A DNA stretch of 64,000 nucleotides from Carpediemonas membranifera (Eukaryota > Fornicata): the NCBI GenBank assembly GCA_019828565.1, contig JAHDYR010000011.1, positions 62,001 to 126,000 on the forward strand. Reading direction: 5' to 3'. Position numbers and translations under genes: made by a program. Positions 22,801 to 34,379 of the stretch are shown here, piece after piece (the stretch's first letter is position 1; each line of letters opens with the position of its first letter). A model generated the notes under the pieces. It did not search any database. It had not been told where the DNA came from and saw nothing but the letters and a program-made list of their open reading frames with translations.

Positions 22801-24202
22801 GCTCGGCCGAGCCCCAATGAGACTCGACCAGGTGGGTCGGGATGTTTGCGGTGAACCTATGCCGGAGTCGATCCAGCTTGGCAAGGCTCAGCCACCCCTG
22901 GGTAGGCGTGGATGATGCTGGCCCAGGGTGCGCCTCCGTGATCTGGTTAAGAGCGCCAGGAGGGCCTGTGTACACAAATGTACGTGGTTCAGGGCCTTGG
23001 CTTGCCTGCGGCGGCGGGCGAAGGGGAGGGTTGGCTGAGTCACCACGGGCTTCGTGCCCGGTCTCTGGCTCAGCTCTCTCCCCTTCCCCGCCTTCGACGC
23101 CCGCCAGGGAGAGGAACTCGGACACTGCGGTGTCGTCGATGTTCCTCTCCTCTGGCTGGGTGGGGGCAACCTGGGCGGGGGTCTGGCGCGTGGGCCTGTC
23201 ACCCTGCGGGGCGGTTGCGGGCTGCGGCCCAGTTAGGGCGGCAGCGGAGTCGGTGGGGGCAGCATCGGCGGGGGTGGGGCTCGGGGGCCGGTCACCCTGC
23301 TGTGTGGCTGCAGGCTGCGGCCCAGTTAGGGCGGCAGCGGAGTCGGTGGGGGCAGCATCGGCAGGGGTGGGGCTCGGGGGCCGGTCACCCTGCTGTGTGG
23401 CTGCAGGCTGCGGCCCAGTTAGGGCGACAGCGGAGTCGGTGAGGGCAGTATCGGCAGGGGTGGGGCTCGGGGGCCTGTCACCCTGCGGGGCGGCTGCGGG
23501 CTGCGGCCCAGTTAGGGCGGCAGCGGAGTCGGTGGGGGCAGCATCGGCGGGGGTGGGGCTCGGGGGCCGGTCACCCTGCTGTGTGGCTGCAGGCTGCGGC
23601 CCAGTTAGGGCGGCAGCGGAGTCGGTGGGGGCAGCATCGGCGGGGGTGGGGCTCGGGGGCCGGTCACCCTGCTGTGTGGCTGCAGGCTGCGGCCCAGTTA
23701 GGGCGACAGCGGAGTCGGTGAGGGCAGTATCGGCAGGGGTGGGGCTCGGGGGCCTGTCACCCTGCGGGGCGGCTGCGGGCTGCGGCCCAGTTAGGGCGGC
23801 AGCGGAGTCGGTGGGGGCAGCATCGGCAGGGGTGGGGCTCGGGGGTCGGTCTCCCTGGCGTCGGGCGAAGGCCTCGGCCCTCGCGTACTCGCGGGCGATG
23901 CCCGCATTCGGTGGGCTGGCTGGGCGGGGCGCATGCTGGACCCGCTTCACCAAGGCGGTTACAGACGTCGTCCTCTGAGGGCCTCGGACAGTCTGAAGGA
24001 GGTTCATCCTTCTCGCTTTCACTGGGTCGATGGCGTGCTCGATCATACGCTCAAGAGCCTCGTTCGCACGTTCGATGGTGAGCGTTGATGTGAACGCCTG
24101 ATCAGTGGCTGCAGCGTGCAGAATGGCGACAGCATTTGCGACGTGATCGTCGCGGCGGGAAGCTTTCACCTTGTGGCCGGGGCCGAAGCGATTTGTCGCC
24201 GC
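19865..24202 (-). pseudogene. Main part of the copy 5 polyprotein (repeats, RT, endonuclease)
   Basis: One frame runs from the LINE junction to 21197 and holds the Pro/Ala repeats, MSRERW segment and RT (VDMTNAYGTVSR, GIHQGDPLSPALF, GYQDDVYG). A shift near 21235 leads into 20256-21299, and an extra G in GGGGGG near 20585 leads into 19865-20512 with the endonuclease (KRADLKVWGE, DDVYVDFYCG). The first frame stays open into the LINE tail to 24661, so an accidental fusion ORF of 1,154 codons exists; its first ~150 residues are LINE-derived. The true N-terminus is at 30573-30846. Confidence 0.83.
23170..23845 (-). repeat. 93-bp coding minisatellite in copy 5 (seven units)
   Basis: Seven units of 31 residues. 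Units 1-3 and 4-6 are the same triplet in the same order (variants ADAAP, ADTAL, ADAAP), so a three-unit block was duplicated. Confidence 0.85.
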
Positions 24203-24217
24203 GTGAACGTAGTTAGT
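24203..24217. repeat. LINE target-site duplication, left copy (15 bp)
   Basis: GTGAACGTAGTTAGT, repeated exactly at 30559-30573. Other copies of the host element carry this site once. Confidence 0.85.
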
Positions 24218-25030
24218 AGAAAGAAAGAAATTTATGGTGCTTGGATTCTGACCCCGGACTGAGCTTGTTTCCCGTTGTCTTGGAGCTGAGTGCCCCGGGG
24301 TACTGCCTATTTCCCGTGGCAAACTGGTCAGCAGCGTTTGCCTTGGGCTTTCGGTGCTACTGTCTCCGCGGAAAGCCGATTCCAATCGCCCCAGAGGCCC
24401 TGCGGCCATCTCCGTGCAAATATGCTTTCCTGTCTCCCTGAAAGTCCGGCAACTATCCGGGGAGCCTGGGGGTCTGTCCTCGGGGCATTGACAGGCAGGA
24501 TCGTCCTGCAGAACCTTGACTATGACACTCCTTGCTTCCCTGCAGTCCTTGTAGAGCCGTTCAGCCACGGCACCCTCTCGTCTGTCCGGTTCCCCAATTC
24601 CATGCCCCCTCGACTCTGTTAAGAGGCCTACCCGAAGGCGGGGGAAAGTGACTAAGTCCATGCTGTCTACCCCGGTTAGGTGGCGTGGGTCAGGGCATGG
24701 GTGGTGTACCCCCAGGCACTAGGCCTGGTTGTCCTGTTACCCCTTACAACATTTCGCTTGCACTACATGTCCTTGGTTTCCCATGTCGTTAACAAGGGCG
24801 GCAGGGGCACCTGTGCCCCTCCGACCCCCGTGGCCAGTCCCTGCAGTTTCCTTGGGGTCCCAACGAGTGGTGCAACCATATGAATATGGATTTCCTTGAC
24901 CTTATCCTTGCTCTGTCCTTGTTGCATGTCCTTTCTTTCTTATTTCTGGTCTGTCCTTCCTGTTCTTTCCTTGCAGTCGTTCCTTCCCTTGCTTTGGTTC
25001 CTGGCTACCGGGATACGTGGGGCCTTTCCT
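24218..25030 (-). other. 3' non-coding part of the LINE
   Basis: No convincing coding frame. It lies between the post-endonuclease linker and the (TTTC)n tail and is read here as a 3' UTR. It shows no obvious similarity to the 3' part of the second LINE at 62-64 kb, except for the tail. Confidence 0.5.
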
Positions 25031-25345
25031 CACTGATCCCAGGAGCTTAGCACCAGCGAGGGTGGTCCATGGCTGATTCCTTGTCCATCCCTTCCCGGTC
25101 CTGGAGTCAGGGGTTCATGACATGCTTCTATTCCACCTTGAAGCTGTTGTAAACCTTTGCCAGTTCCCGTAGTCCTGCCGTGAGGCCTTCCCAAATGTCT
25201 ATTTCTGTCCATGGGGTTCGCTGGAGTTCGCTCCACACTCCGTTCCCGAACACTTTGTCCCTTGCCTTTGCTCCCCTGTTGTTCACTGGGTCGCCCATGC
25301 ATGCTCTTATAGTCTCTTCCCATTGGTCCGAGCTCTTGATCCTGT

Positions 25346-26246
25346 TCAGCTTTGAGACTGTGACTGGCCCCTCCTTCTTTTCATGGGCCAGGTGTGCACC
25401 TCGGGTATGGCCAGAGCCACGTCTCGCTCACTTCTGCCATAGTACCGTTGTTCCTTCCATGCTAGTGTGATTCCATTGTGTGCTGAGCCCCATACCCCGA
25501 CCTTCTGAGACTCTACCACCTCAATCTCCGCCCCCTGGATTCCTGGTGTTGTCACTGCAAAGTCCGGGGTTGATGTTCCTGATGTGAGCGTCCCAGACTT
25601 GGGTATGATGGCTTTGAGCCTGTGCTTCTCCATCATATCCTTCCACCGGGTGGATCTTTCCATCTGGCCTGGGTCGATGTTCCAGTCTCCCATAATTATG
25701 GCCTCCATGCTCCCTTTCATGTCCATGATCTTCTGTATAGTGTCCCTGAATCCATCCTTCTCCTGCTTGCTGTGGCCGGATGGAGGGCCATACACGTTGA
25801 TGACTAGTATGTCCCTGCCGGTTCTCATTATGCTGGCTTGCACTCTTCCCGATAGGCTGTCCGTTATGCCGATGTCCCACTTTGCAGTTGCGTGTGGGCT
25901 CACTCTCGTGCCGATGCCTTCCCTTGTTCCCTTCCATCTTGGCGCAGGTTCGTCATTGCCTGCTATGCCTAGTTGTCGGTTGATGCGGTGCTGACTTTTT
26001 GACATCCGCCTTTCGTTTTTCGTTGGCTAAGACCAGGTCCTCTTCCGTCTCCCTCCCTGCTAGTGCGTAGTCAAGGTCCATGAAGCAATGAACCCTCGTA
26101 TTCGCCGTTCTCCATGTCTCTTGTATGAGTACTGCCTCTATGTCCTTCAACCTTAGCTGAATCGCCGTTGCCATAGACGCCGTGAAGTCCTTTCCTCTTC
26201 CTATGTGTCCCTCTGTGTTCAGACTAAGTATCTTGTAGGTTACCAT
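25346..26246 (-). pseudogene. LINE ORF2 fragment: apurinic-type endonuclease domain, frameshifted
   Basis: Frame 25953-26246 begins the domain with KILSLNTEGH and VLIQETW, the Asn and Glu of the active site. Frame 25346-26005 continues with VINVYGPPSG, IIMGDWNIDPG (Asp and Asn), TPDFAVT and GSAHNGI (catalytic His). The two meet near 25990. Such enzymes nick the target to prime reverse transcription. After the domain the sequence continues as linker (about 25040-25345, another frame) and stops before any RT motif, so ORF2 is truncated. Confidence 0.72.
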
Positions 26247-26577
26247 TGCCTTTGTCCTGTTTCCTTATCCTGCGAATTCCCAGAATTTGGGAGCCCCAGC
26301 TTCCCGCTCCTCTCCTGCTATCCTTGTCCTAACAAGGGGCCTAGATGCCGGTCTCGGTGACCCTTGTCAGGCCAACCTTGTTACCACCTGGTGACCTTCC
26401 ATTCTTCGGGCAGGGTACTTAGGAGGGGGACGATATGACGTGACCCCCCTTTGGCTGCCGCTACAGCCTACCGGCAGTGCATTTCAGCTAATGCCGGGCC
26501 CTGGGTGGGAGCCAGGGCTTGTGAATTATAAAGAAAATGTTGCTTGTTCCTTGAAAGAATACTGCTTTACCATGTCC

Positions 26578-29500
26578 TTACTCCTCCTCCGTGGACTCCC
26601 CACTGCCGCTGCAGCTGTCCTCGGCCTGACTCACTTGCTGTCCTTGTAGACTCTGCATTACCGTGATGAACTGGGTCATCAGGTCCATGGGTGAGATCTG
26701 CTTGGCCTTCTTAGCCTTCTTGTGCTTGTGCCGGGGGATCGTGGGCTTCTCCTTGCTGGGCTTAGTCGCGACGCCGGAGAGCACCAACCTTCCGTGGCCT
26801 TGCTCTTGCATGAGTCGGGCAGCCTTGAGCGCTGAGATCTCTTGTTGCGCCTCTGCCAACTGCTTTCGGAGCCGCAGCTTCTCCGAGTCCATGCCGGTTG
26901 CCTGTCTGCTTCCAGACTCCCAGTCCATGTCCTCTTCGTGCCTGCTTCTCTTTCCGCTGTCCGAGTCCATGATCCTACTCGTGCTGCCCTCCTTGCGCTT
27001 GAGCGTCGTGGAGGAAGAGTGATCCTTGCTGTTGTCCATGCCTCCCTCTGAGCCTCTACCGGCCCAGGTGTTCCCGCTGAACGAGCCTCTCATCTGCGTT
27101 TCCGTGTTGTCCTGTCTCTCCCTGTCGTCTCCTCCGTGGTTACGATCCGAGGTCCTGTTCATGTTACCAGCTCTGTCGCCGGTTCTGTCGTCAGCTCTGA
27201 CACCAGCTCTACCGCCGGCTCCGTGTCCTACCCTTCTGTCCTCTTCCCTGTCTCCATGCTGGTCGTGATGTCCTTGATCCGCGTCCTGGCCGAAGTGCCT
27301 GCCCACCATCCTGGTGCTAATCCGCCTCGCCTTTTCCTCCAGGCCGTTGTCGAAGAACCTACTTTGGTATGGCTGTTCGGACTTTCCGTCGATGGTGGGG
27401 ACATACGTGATGCCTGGGACATTGACTGTGTTGGCTCTGGGCTCGTCCGGGATAGCTGCCGAGACTAGTCTGGCCCCTTCCTTGCGCATGCGGCTTAGGA
27501 TGGTCCCAGCCTCGCTGACCCTGACCATGCCCCAGTCTCTCGGGATGAAGCTCGCCCCTAGGGTGATCCTACCCCCTGTTCCTGGGGGCCTTGACGTTGA
27601 CTATGACCTTCTCATAGTCCCTGAGGCTCTCTGCTAGGTCGTCGCAGCCCCAGACTCCTTGATGAGCCGTAGCCTCCTTCGAGGGCCACCACTCGTATAG
27701 CATGGCCATGGTTATGATGTCCTCCTCCCTTGCTGCCCCTAGGCCCTTCCTGACGCGTACCATGCGGAGCTGGTTAGCCGTGGCTCTTTCCATGATGGTC
27801 CATAGCGGGCTTCTCTCCAGTACACCTTCGTTGTCCATGATTGTGAGGGGGGGCCAGTAAGATGCCCTTCATGCCCAACAGAACCTCCCCGAACCCGAAG
27901 CCGATGCCGAAGCGGTGTCCGTTGTCCGGGACTACGAGGATCCTGTCGCCGACTTCCCTGCTGACGTCCCTTGCGTCCCCCGATCGGGTACGTGCCGAAG
28001 ATCTCAAAGGTGTCCCTCCTTGTCGCGAATTCCGGGCCTCCCATGATATCCATGCCCGGCTCCGCCTTCCCGACTGCTTCCATGGTCTTGTCGAGTGCCT
28101 TACCCATGTAGTGGTAGACGTCTGGGGTGCTCATCCTCTCCTTGCATAGGGCCCCTGATCCTGGCTGTGAAGACTACTGTATCCGCCAACCCACAGTGGT
28201 AGCAACCCGCGGTGTGTCTGTGGTACGGACAGACTCCCTTGGGCTCGCTCCTGTTCTGCCATCCATTTGACCATGTTGTTACTGCTTCCAGGTAGTTGGC
28301 CTTGTCGAGGTTGTCCCTGAGGTTTTGGCCAGCCTCCTCCTTGCCGTTGTTCTCCAGGATCTCTGGTAGCTTCTTCTCGTCCACCAGCCTAGCTTGGAAG
28401 AATTCCCTGGTTCCTTGCTCCAGTCCATTTGTGGGGTTCGTGAGGAGGAAGCTTTCCATCTCCACCCCCTTTGCATACATGATTATCTTCCAACCCTCCG
28501 ACCTTTCGATCCTTGCCAGCTGAGCCGCCAGGCGGTTGGCCCAGTCCCTGAAAGTATGTATGTGCTTCTCATACTCGATCGGCGGCCGCCCCGTCCCGAC
28601 CTCCACGAAGGTGGCCGGCGGCAGCCCCGTCACTGCCCATGCCGTGTACCTCGCTTGGTCCATGCTTGCTGCCGGTATGTCCTGGTAATACAGGCCATGC
28701 CCGTGTCCAAGAATGTCCCCAGTGCTGAGGTCAAAGAGTACGATCCCGCCCTCAACCGGGATGGCAGGGATCCCTGCCTTCTTGACGCCAGGGTCTGCGC
28801 ACTCGAAGTCGATGGCTCCGATCACCAGTCGTTTCTCCTTGTCCTTTCTAGGCATCCTCGGCGGCTGGCTGCTGACCTTGTTTGAGTCGACCTCCTCGTC
28901 CTGGTCGATCTTGCCTTGGTTGGCCCCCGACCATGTCCTTGTTCACTTCCAGGAGGCTGTCGTCGAGGCTTCTTCTGCCGGGCATGGTGGCCTGCTGGCG
29001 TCGTTCCTCCTTGTCCTTGACATGTTGCTCCTCGTCTCCGTCGATGACCGTGCTAGCGGACGACCTGTCCAGATCGGCATGTTCGTCCCTATTGCTGCGG
29101 ACCGAGGTGGCCTTGAGCACTTCCAGCCTCACCTTCCGGAACGGCGGCTCGTTGCTAAGGGGGTCTCCTCCCCTTCGCCCAGGATATTGGTTCTGCCCTT
29201 CAGGTAGATCCCTGACTTGTTCCATGCTGCCTGCCATATGGCCGGGGCCTCCGGTGCCTGAAGCCTGAGGATGTCCCTAGCCTCCTCCATGAAGCGGCTG
29301 ATGGACCATGCTGACGTGTCGCTTAGCTCTAGGATGACCCTGTACTTGCCGTCCTCTTGCTCGTAGGCCACTCTGGTGACCGGGCCTTGGTTTGCCGGAT
29401 CCCATACCTTGTCGTAAGGCACGCCTTCTACGGCCTCGTCTCCATGAGCCCCTGATACCAGTATGAACGACCCTTCGGCCTTCTTGACGCTGTCCCTGTC

Positions 29501-30085
29501 TACATCCCATTCGATGGGCCCATCTTCCTTCGGCTTGAGGATCGCCGTCTCGATGTCCTTCTCAGATGGCCATCTTGCCATGCCAGTGAAGCCCGCTTTC
29601 AGCGTCTTGGGCTCCAGTGCCTGTGCCATGTCCTTTGCTTCCTCGTCTCTGGGGTTGAGCGCCTCTGTGAGCATGTAGAAAAGGTCGCGGAGGCCGTGGA
29701 TGCCGCATGGGTTCCTGAGGATGATGTCCTTGTTGTCAGTGACGCCGGTTGCGAAGAGGATGCGTCTGGCGTTCATGATTACTTCCTTGCGTCCTTTGGA
29801 GTTCGCATTGAGCGACTTTCCTGTAAACTTGCCTGTTCTACGAAGAAGTAGAGTCCTTGAATCGTTCCTTTCAGCGAGGAAGCTGTCCAGTAGTTCCCTG
29901 ATGTCCTCCCACTGCTTCTGCGTGGAATCCCTGATCCTTGTCGGTATTTCTACCTGCATTGTTGAGTGCAAAATTTCTCCCCTTTTCCTAGTCCATAAAC
30001 TGGGTCGGAATTTTTGGGTCCGAAAGTCGGGCCACATGTACATATCCGGGTGAGGTCTCCGTCCAGGCCTTCCAGTTTCTCCCAT
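26578..30085 (-). pseudogene. LINE ORF1, long multi-domain protein broken by frameshifts; DnaQ/Maelstrom-like region
   Basis: Successive frames 29129-30085, 28848-29237, 28100-28855, 27739-28134, 27774-28007, 27569-27838 and 26578-27528 read on as one protein of roughly 1,100 residues. The shifts mostly fall in G or C runs. The N-terminal part is unrecognised. The segment at 28100-28855 opens with VIGAIDFECADP and has EGGIVLFDLSTGD, then ends with CPYHRHTAGCYHC. This layout recalls Maelstrom-type DnaQ/RNase H-fold domains, which keep a Cys/His cluster. The last part is charged (Asp/Arg/His-rich, coiled coil around KLRKQLAEAQQEISALKA, Lys-rich end) and may bind RNA. The domain call is tentative. 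Confidence 0.5.
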
Positions 30086-30558
30086 TGTCCATGCTCCGAA
30101 CTATATAGGCCATTCTTTCAAAAAGGCGCGGTCCTAAAAATGCGTCGCCCTTTTCTGAGTAGCGGGGCCTTTCTGTGTAGTTGTTGTTGCTTTGTTCGTA
30201 GTCTCCTTTTAGCCCCTATCGACGGCCCCTGTTTCCCTTCTGTGCTGCCCTTCCTTCCTTGTGGTCTTGACAAAACCATGTTGCCGCCGGTGCTAGCACC
30301 GGCCCCCGACGGTTGTTTTCCTTATCCTTGTAAACATACGTTCCATGAAGACACTTTGATTCCTTGGTATGGGCGTGGAGCTCCCACTCGCGCCCAGCGG
30401 TATGCCCTGATAGCAACCCTTGAATGTTCAGACAGGAGGCCAAGGCCGCTCCTTCTGAGCTCCATGGGGCACTGCCCTATCCATATAGGCCAGGCCTGTT
30501 GGTCCTTGTCCATCCATGATCGAAGTGTTTCCACTTTGCTGAAATCATTGGTGAACTG
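30086..30558 (-). other. 5' region of the LINE
   Basis: No supported ORF. It lies between the target duplication and the ORF1 start and probably contains the LINE promoter and 5' UTR. Confidence 0.45.
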
Positions 30559-30573
30559 GTGAACGTAGTTAGT
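30559..30573. repeat. LINE target-site duplication, right copy (15 bp)
   Basis: GTGAACGTAGTTAGT, identical to 24203-24217. Confidence 0.85.
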
Positions 30574-30846
30574 TATCCAAACCAAGTTGCTCACCGTGAA
30601 GAAACGCTTGTAATCCGAAATAAGGCTCAATAGACGTTCTTTGTTCATGCAGATCTCAATAAAGGCCTCAGTATCCTTCGGCCAAGAGTTCTTCGAGCTG
30701 GAGGGATGGAAATCGTTAATCCACCGCAGAAGAGCAGCGAACAGCGCTAATCGCTTGTCAATAGACGTACCAGGTCCTTCATCGGATGTATGGCAGGATT
30801 CGTCGCCTTGCGGCGGCGAATCGAGCAACTTTCCTCTGGATACCAT
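30559..30846 (-). pseudogene. N-terminal end of the copy 5 polyprotein
   Basis: Starts at ATG 30846 inside the tRNA-derived 13-mer and encodes MVSRGKLLDSPPQGDESCH followed by the GTSIDKRL-type N-terminal region, until the LINE cuts it after WITNYVH. The frame is open upstream into the adjoining recombinase element by chance. Confidence 0.8.
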
Positions 30847-30852
30847 GGCCGA
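30840..30852 (-). repeat. tRNA-Glu 5' fragment (nt 1-13) at the 5' end of copy 5
   Basis: Identical to tRNA-Glu nucleotides 1-13. Four more bases (ATTT) separate it from the tyrosine-recombinase element, which here replaces the expected 3' end of another copy. Confidence 0.85.
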
Positions 30853-30899
30853 ATTTGGCAAGGCCAGCGGAGCCAAAACTTCGGCGCGAGAGGTCGAGG

Positions 30900-31472
30900 A
30901 TGATTCGATACGATCTCAAAGACGGGATCGTGCGTCTCATAAGGGCGGTTCAGTTGTTCAAGAGCGAACTGAAACAGATGGGAGACGCCGCCCAAGAGAT
31001 CGCAGAGCTCAAAGCCACCGTTCAACAGCTTCAAGACGCATTTACTGCCGGCGGCAACGTCCGAGAGACAGTAGATCTGCTTCGGCAAGAGACCACCATG
31101 ACTTGGAAGCGTCCTGCTTCATCCACTATGCGCGAAGAGGCGGAGTTCCTCGAGGAGATCTACCGCAGCTTCAAGTTCAATCGAATCAGTGGCTTCGCCG
31201 TACTCGCTCGCATCTTCCTCCGTCACCGAGTCCTATGGGTGGACCGCTACGGCTACCTAGCCGCCTCTGCTGTCTCCACCGCGGGCATGGCCGCCCTTGC
31301 CGAGCGCCACGAGATGAACGAGACGGAGATCGAGACTCTCGTCCTCCGCACCCTGTCCAAGATCCCCCGCCTGACCGAGAAGAACACCAAGCCCGGCACC
31401 GGACATGACGGCGGCAACCGGGGTTTTCACGGGAAGAAGCCGAAGCGCGCCGGCACGAAGAACTCAAACTAA
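30900..31472 (+). CDS. Gag-like protein of unit 1
   Basis: 190 codons from ATG 30900, beginning MIRYDLKDGIVRLIRAVQLF. A leucine/glutamine-rich helical segment (EIAELKATVQQLQDAF) suggests a coiled coil. The C-terminus is basic and glycine-rich (FHGKKPKRAGTKNSN), fitting nucleic acid binding. No CCHC knuckle. Its place before RT, like gag in DIRS-type elements, is the main reason for the name. It matches unit 2 (34826-35398). Confidence 0.65.
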   Translation: MIRYDLKDGIVRLIRAVQLFKSELKQMGDAAQEIAELKATVQQLQDAFTAGGNVRETVDLLRQETTMTWKRPASSTMREEAEFLEEIYRSFKFNRISGFAVLARIFLRHRVLWVDRYGYLAASAVSTAGMAALAERHEMNETEIETLVLRTLSKIPRLTEKNTKPGTGHDGGNRGFHGKKPKRAGTKNSN

Positions 31473-31523
31473 GTCAAAAGAAACCACCCATCAAGGATCC
31501 TCGCCCCGGTCCACAGGTCCTAA

Positions 31524-33486
31524 CTCCTCATCCAACCACAAATCCCACTACTCCTCAATCTCCTCCCCTGTCACCGACGCCTCCTCCTCCCCCGTCCACA
31601 GCACCTCCTCCCCCGTCAGTTCCACCATTTCCCTGCATCAACAGGCAGTGGCGCCTATGGAGGCACTTGGGCGCGCCATCAGAGGTGGTTACGCGAGGGC
31701 GTCCCGATATCCCTAAGAGCGCACCCTCGTCATCCGCGCCTACCACCAACTCGCGCCAAGGACCGCAAGGCATTCCGCGACCACCTGAAAACCCTCCTGA
31801 GCCTGGGCGCGGCAAGCCCATGCCGGTCTCCCCAGCTTGATCTCACCTATCTTCACTGTGCCGAAGACGCCACCAGAGACGCGTCTGATCCACGACCTAA
31901 GGGCATTGAACGCAGTGTCAACGGAACATCGAACCTTTCGGCTGAAGGGAGTCAAGCAAGCGATGGCCCAGCTTCGCGAAGGAGACTACATGGCACGCTT
32001 GGACCTAGTCAAGGGCTACTACCAGTTAGGGGTCAGGGCCTCGGACAGCCCGCTGCTGGGTTTCGTGGTCGACGGGAGACCCTATGCCTTCAACGTCCTA
32101 CCCTTCGGCTGGGGCCCAGCGCCATTCTTCTTCCAAAGGGTGATGCTGACAGCAGCGCAGATCGTAGCACGGATGTTCCCAGGCATCAACTTGACCATCT
32201 ATCTCGACGACTGGCTCCTGTCCGGGGACAAGAAGACACTGACCGCTGCGATGCCCGGCATACTACAGCTCCTAGAGAACCTCGGCCTGGTCATCAACAG
32301 GAAGAAATCGCAGCTCTCACCCACGCAGCAGACCGACTTCCTTGGCTTCGTCATGGACTCTGGCCGGCGGGGGATCGCTCTGCAGGACAGCAAGCGGCAG
32401 AAGTACCTCTCACGAGTCAGGGAGGCCTTGGCATCGGGGGCCACGACACACAGCATGCAGCGGTTGTTGGGCAATCTCGGCTTTGCAGCCATCATTTGGC
32501 CGGAGGGCCGAGCCGCTATCAGACCCCTCCAGAGAGCCCAACTGAAGGACCGCTACCGCACACTCATATCCGGCGAAGCGAGAGAAGCACTGATCCAATG
32601 GGAGCGCCGCTTATCACGGCCATCTCCGATAAGGTCCTTCCAAGAGCTGCTTCACCTGTGGGGTCTGTCTCCGACGCTCCACATCACAGCGATGACAGAC
32701 GCCTCTCACTCAGGACTCGGCGGAGTGATCACAATCCCGGGCCGTCAACCCTTCACCTTCACCAGGCCGGCCCCGGTGGACGAGCACATCACATTGCTCG
32801 AGTTCCGAGCAGTGGAACAAGCAGTGAGACTGATCCTAGCAGAGCCGTTGACAGACGCGGAGGTCACCATCTACTCCGACTCGGTGGCAGCAGTCAGCTG
32901 GTGGAACAAGCAAGGCTCAACCAAGGCTCCGCAGTTTGTAGACTCAGTCATACGGGACCTGCTACCCACACTGAGCGAAAGGGCCATCAGGATAAGGCTC
33001 CTTCACGTCTCTGGTCACTTGAACGTCCAAGCCGACGCATTGTCGAGGTCCGAAACGCTCTCAGCGCCTCGTCGGATCATCGACAGGATCACAGCCGAGT
33101 GGGGTCCCATGCAGAAAGAGATCTGGCCCTCCGAGTGGCTTGGAGCTCGAGTAGAACACAGCCCGTCGACGGTCGACGACAGCAGGTTCATAGACATGGA
33201 CTGGTCGACAGGAAGGTGGCTAGCAGTGACACCCTTCGCGCTCCTATCAGCAGTATATGCAAAGCTGTGCCACCTCCACATTGCAAGGACCACACAGCCG
33301 AGATCCCTACCAAGTGCCCTCGTCCTGCTAGTGTCCGACTGCAGATCGCCGACGGCAGTTGCGCTGAGAGAGCTGACTCCGCACCGCATGTTCTTCAGAG
33401 TCAAAGCGGAGGACGCGGACCTATCAGCGATCACCCCCTGCAGGCGGACGGCACATACCGATTGGCGGCCCTGTTTGTGGGAGTGA
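31524..33486 (+). pseudogene. RT-RNase H polyprotein of unit 1, frameshifted at its 5' part
   Basis: The RT and RNase H domains are open from about 31837 to 33486 (549 codons) and identical to unit 2. An extra C in CTCCCC near 31827 puts the upstream 125 or so codons out of frame. Motifs: RLIHDLRALNA, ARLDLVKGYYQL (motif A), FNVLPFGWGPAPFFF (motif B), IYLDDWLLSG (motif C), and RNase H residues in TDASHSGLGG, LLEFRAVEQ, IYSDSVAAVSW and QADALSRS. Confidence 0.82.
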
Positions 33487-33514
33487 CATCTTCACCATCT
33501 CCCTCGAGGGTGAC

Positions 33515-34379
33515 ATGTTAAGTGGATTCGTAGACAAGCGCCACGTCGCGGGTGTGCTCCAACAGTTCTCGGGTTTCTGGGGTGCCCTTCCACCTGACAC
33601 TAGCAGCATCGAAGTCATAAGAGCATGGGCCAAGGACCAAGCCTCGAGGGTCACCAAGGATACAATCACCTCGAAGTGGAGCCTAATCCGTCGCTTCTTC
33701 GGCCGGGTGTCATCATGGGAACCACCGCTGGACGCCGACGCAGTCATCAAAGAGCAGGCAAGGAACGCTCTTGGGAAGCTTAGAGGGCCTGCTCTCCCGA
33801 TTCGCGCGCACACTCTGGTTGACAGGCTTCGGGCTGCCCACCCTCAGTCTCGAGACGACGACCTTTGGAAGGAGGCTTTCGCCTTTGCACTGACCACCTA
33901 CGCCACGACCTCCAGGCCAGGAGAGATCTATGCCCTGCATGTTGGTGACGTTAGAGCGGAGAGCGCGCCGCGGGCTAAGAATCTCCATCCACGGCACTAA
34001 GACCCGGCGAGTGGTCGTTGAGAAGCTCGTCCCGAGAGTCGACGGGGAGCTAGACCCGGCTCACTGGCTATCTGAGGTCCTAGTCAATAGGATAGATGCA
34101 GGCGCGGTGGCCGAAGACCCTCTCTGGTCGCACCCCTACTCAGTCATTGAGGACCAGGTGAAGGGCATCATCTCCACGCAGGCTCGGCTGCACGGTCTGC
34201 GCCGCGGGAGCGCGGCTGACCTGGTTCTGATGGGTATCCCTATCCCGGTTGTTGCGGCGAAGGGCACATGGGCTGACCAGAACTCATTGATCCGTTATGT
34301 GGAAGACGTGCTTCGCCTGGACTACAGCACGTCCGTAGCCCCGTTCAGAGCCTTATTAGAGAAGGATAAGAAGAGATAA
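33515..34379 (+). pseudogene. Tyrosine recombinase of unit 1, broken by a 2-bp deletion
   Basis: The ORF starts at ATG 33515, but two bases (GC) are missing in the GCGCGC run near 33966, so translation ends at 34000 after 161 codons, before the catalytic HxxR and Tyr. Those downstream parts remain in a second frame up to 34379 (HGLRRGS, GTWADQNSLIRYV). The intact version is in unit 2. Confidence 0.85.

Larger units (their letters stand above)
24218..30558 (-). mobile_element. APE-type LINE inserted in copy 5, lacking its reverse transcriptase
   Basis: Flanked by a 15-bp target duplication. The 3' end carries a short (TTTC)n tail (AAATTTCTTTCTTTCT on the minus strand). In element order: a 5' region (30086-30558), a long broken ORF1 (26578-30085), an ORF2 start with an APE endonuclease (about 25346-26246) and post-endonuclease linker (to about 25040), then 0.8 kb of non-coding 3' sequence. 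No reverse-transcriptase motifs occur anywhere in the 6.3 kb. This copy is non-autonomous through an internal deletion, and must have been mobilised by another element or deleted after insertion. Confidence 0.75.
19673..30839 (-). mobile_element. Copy 5 of the tRNA-Glu-targeted retrotransposon, split by a LINE
   Basis: The element occupies 19673-24217 and 30559-30839, with a 6.3-kb LINE between. Removing the LINE and one copy of its 15-bp duplication restores the sequence found in other copies (GTGAACGTAGTTRGTTATCC). N-terminal type GTSIDKRL, RT type QYGLGESCGLDVM. The 5' end is followed by tRNA fragment 30840-30852, and then by the tyrosine-recombinase element instead of another copy. Confidence 0.85.
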
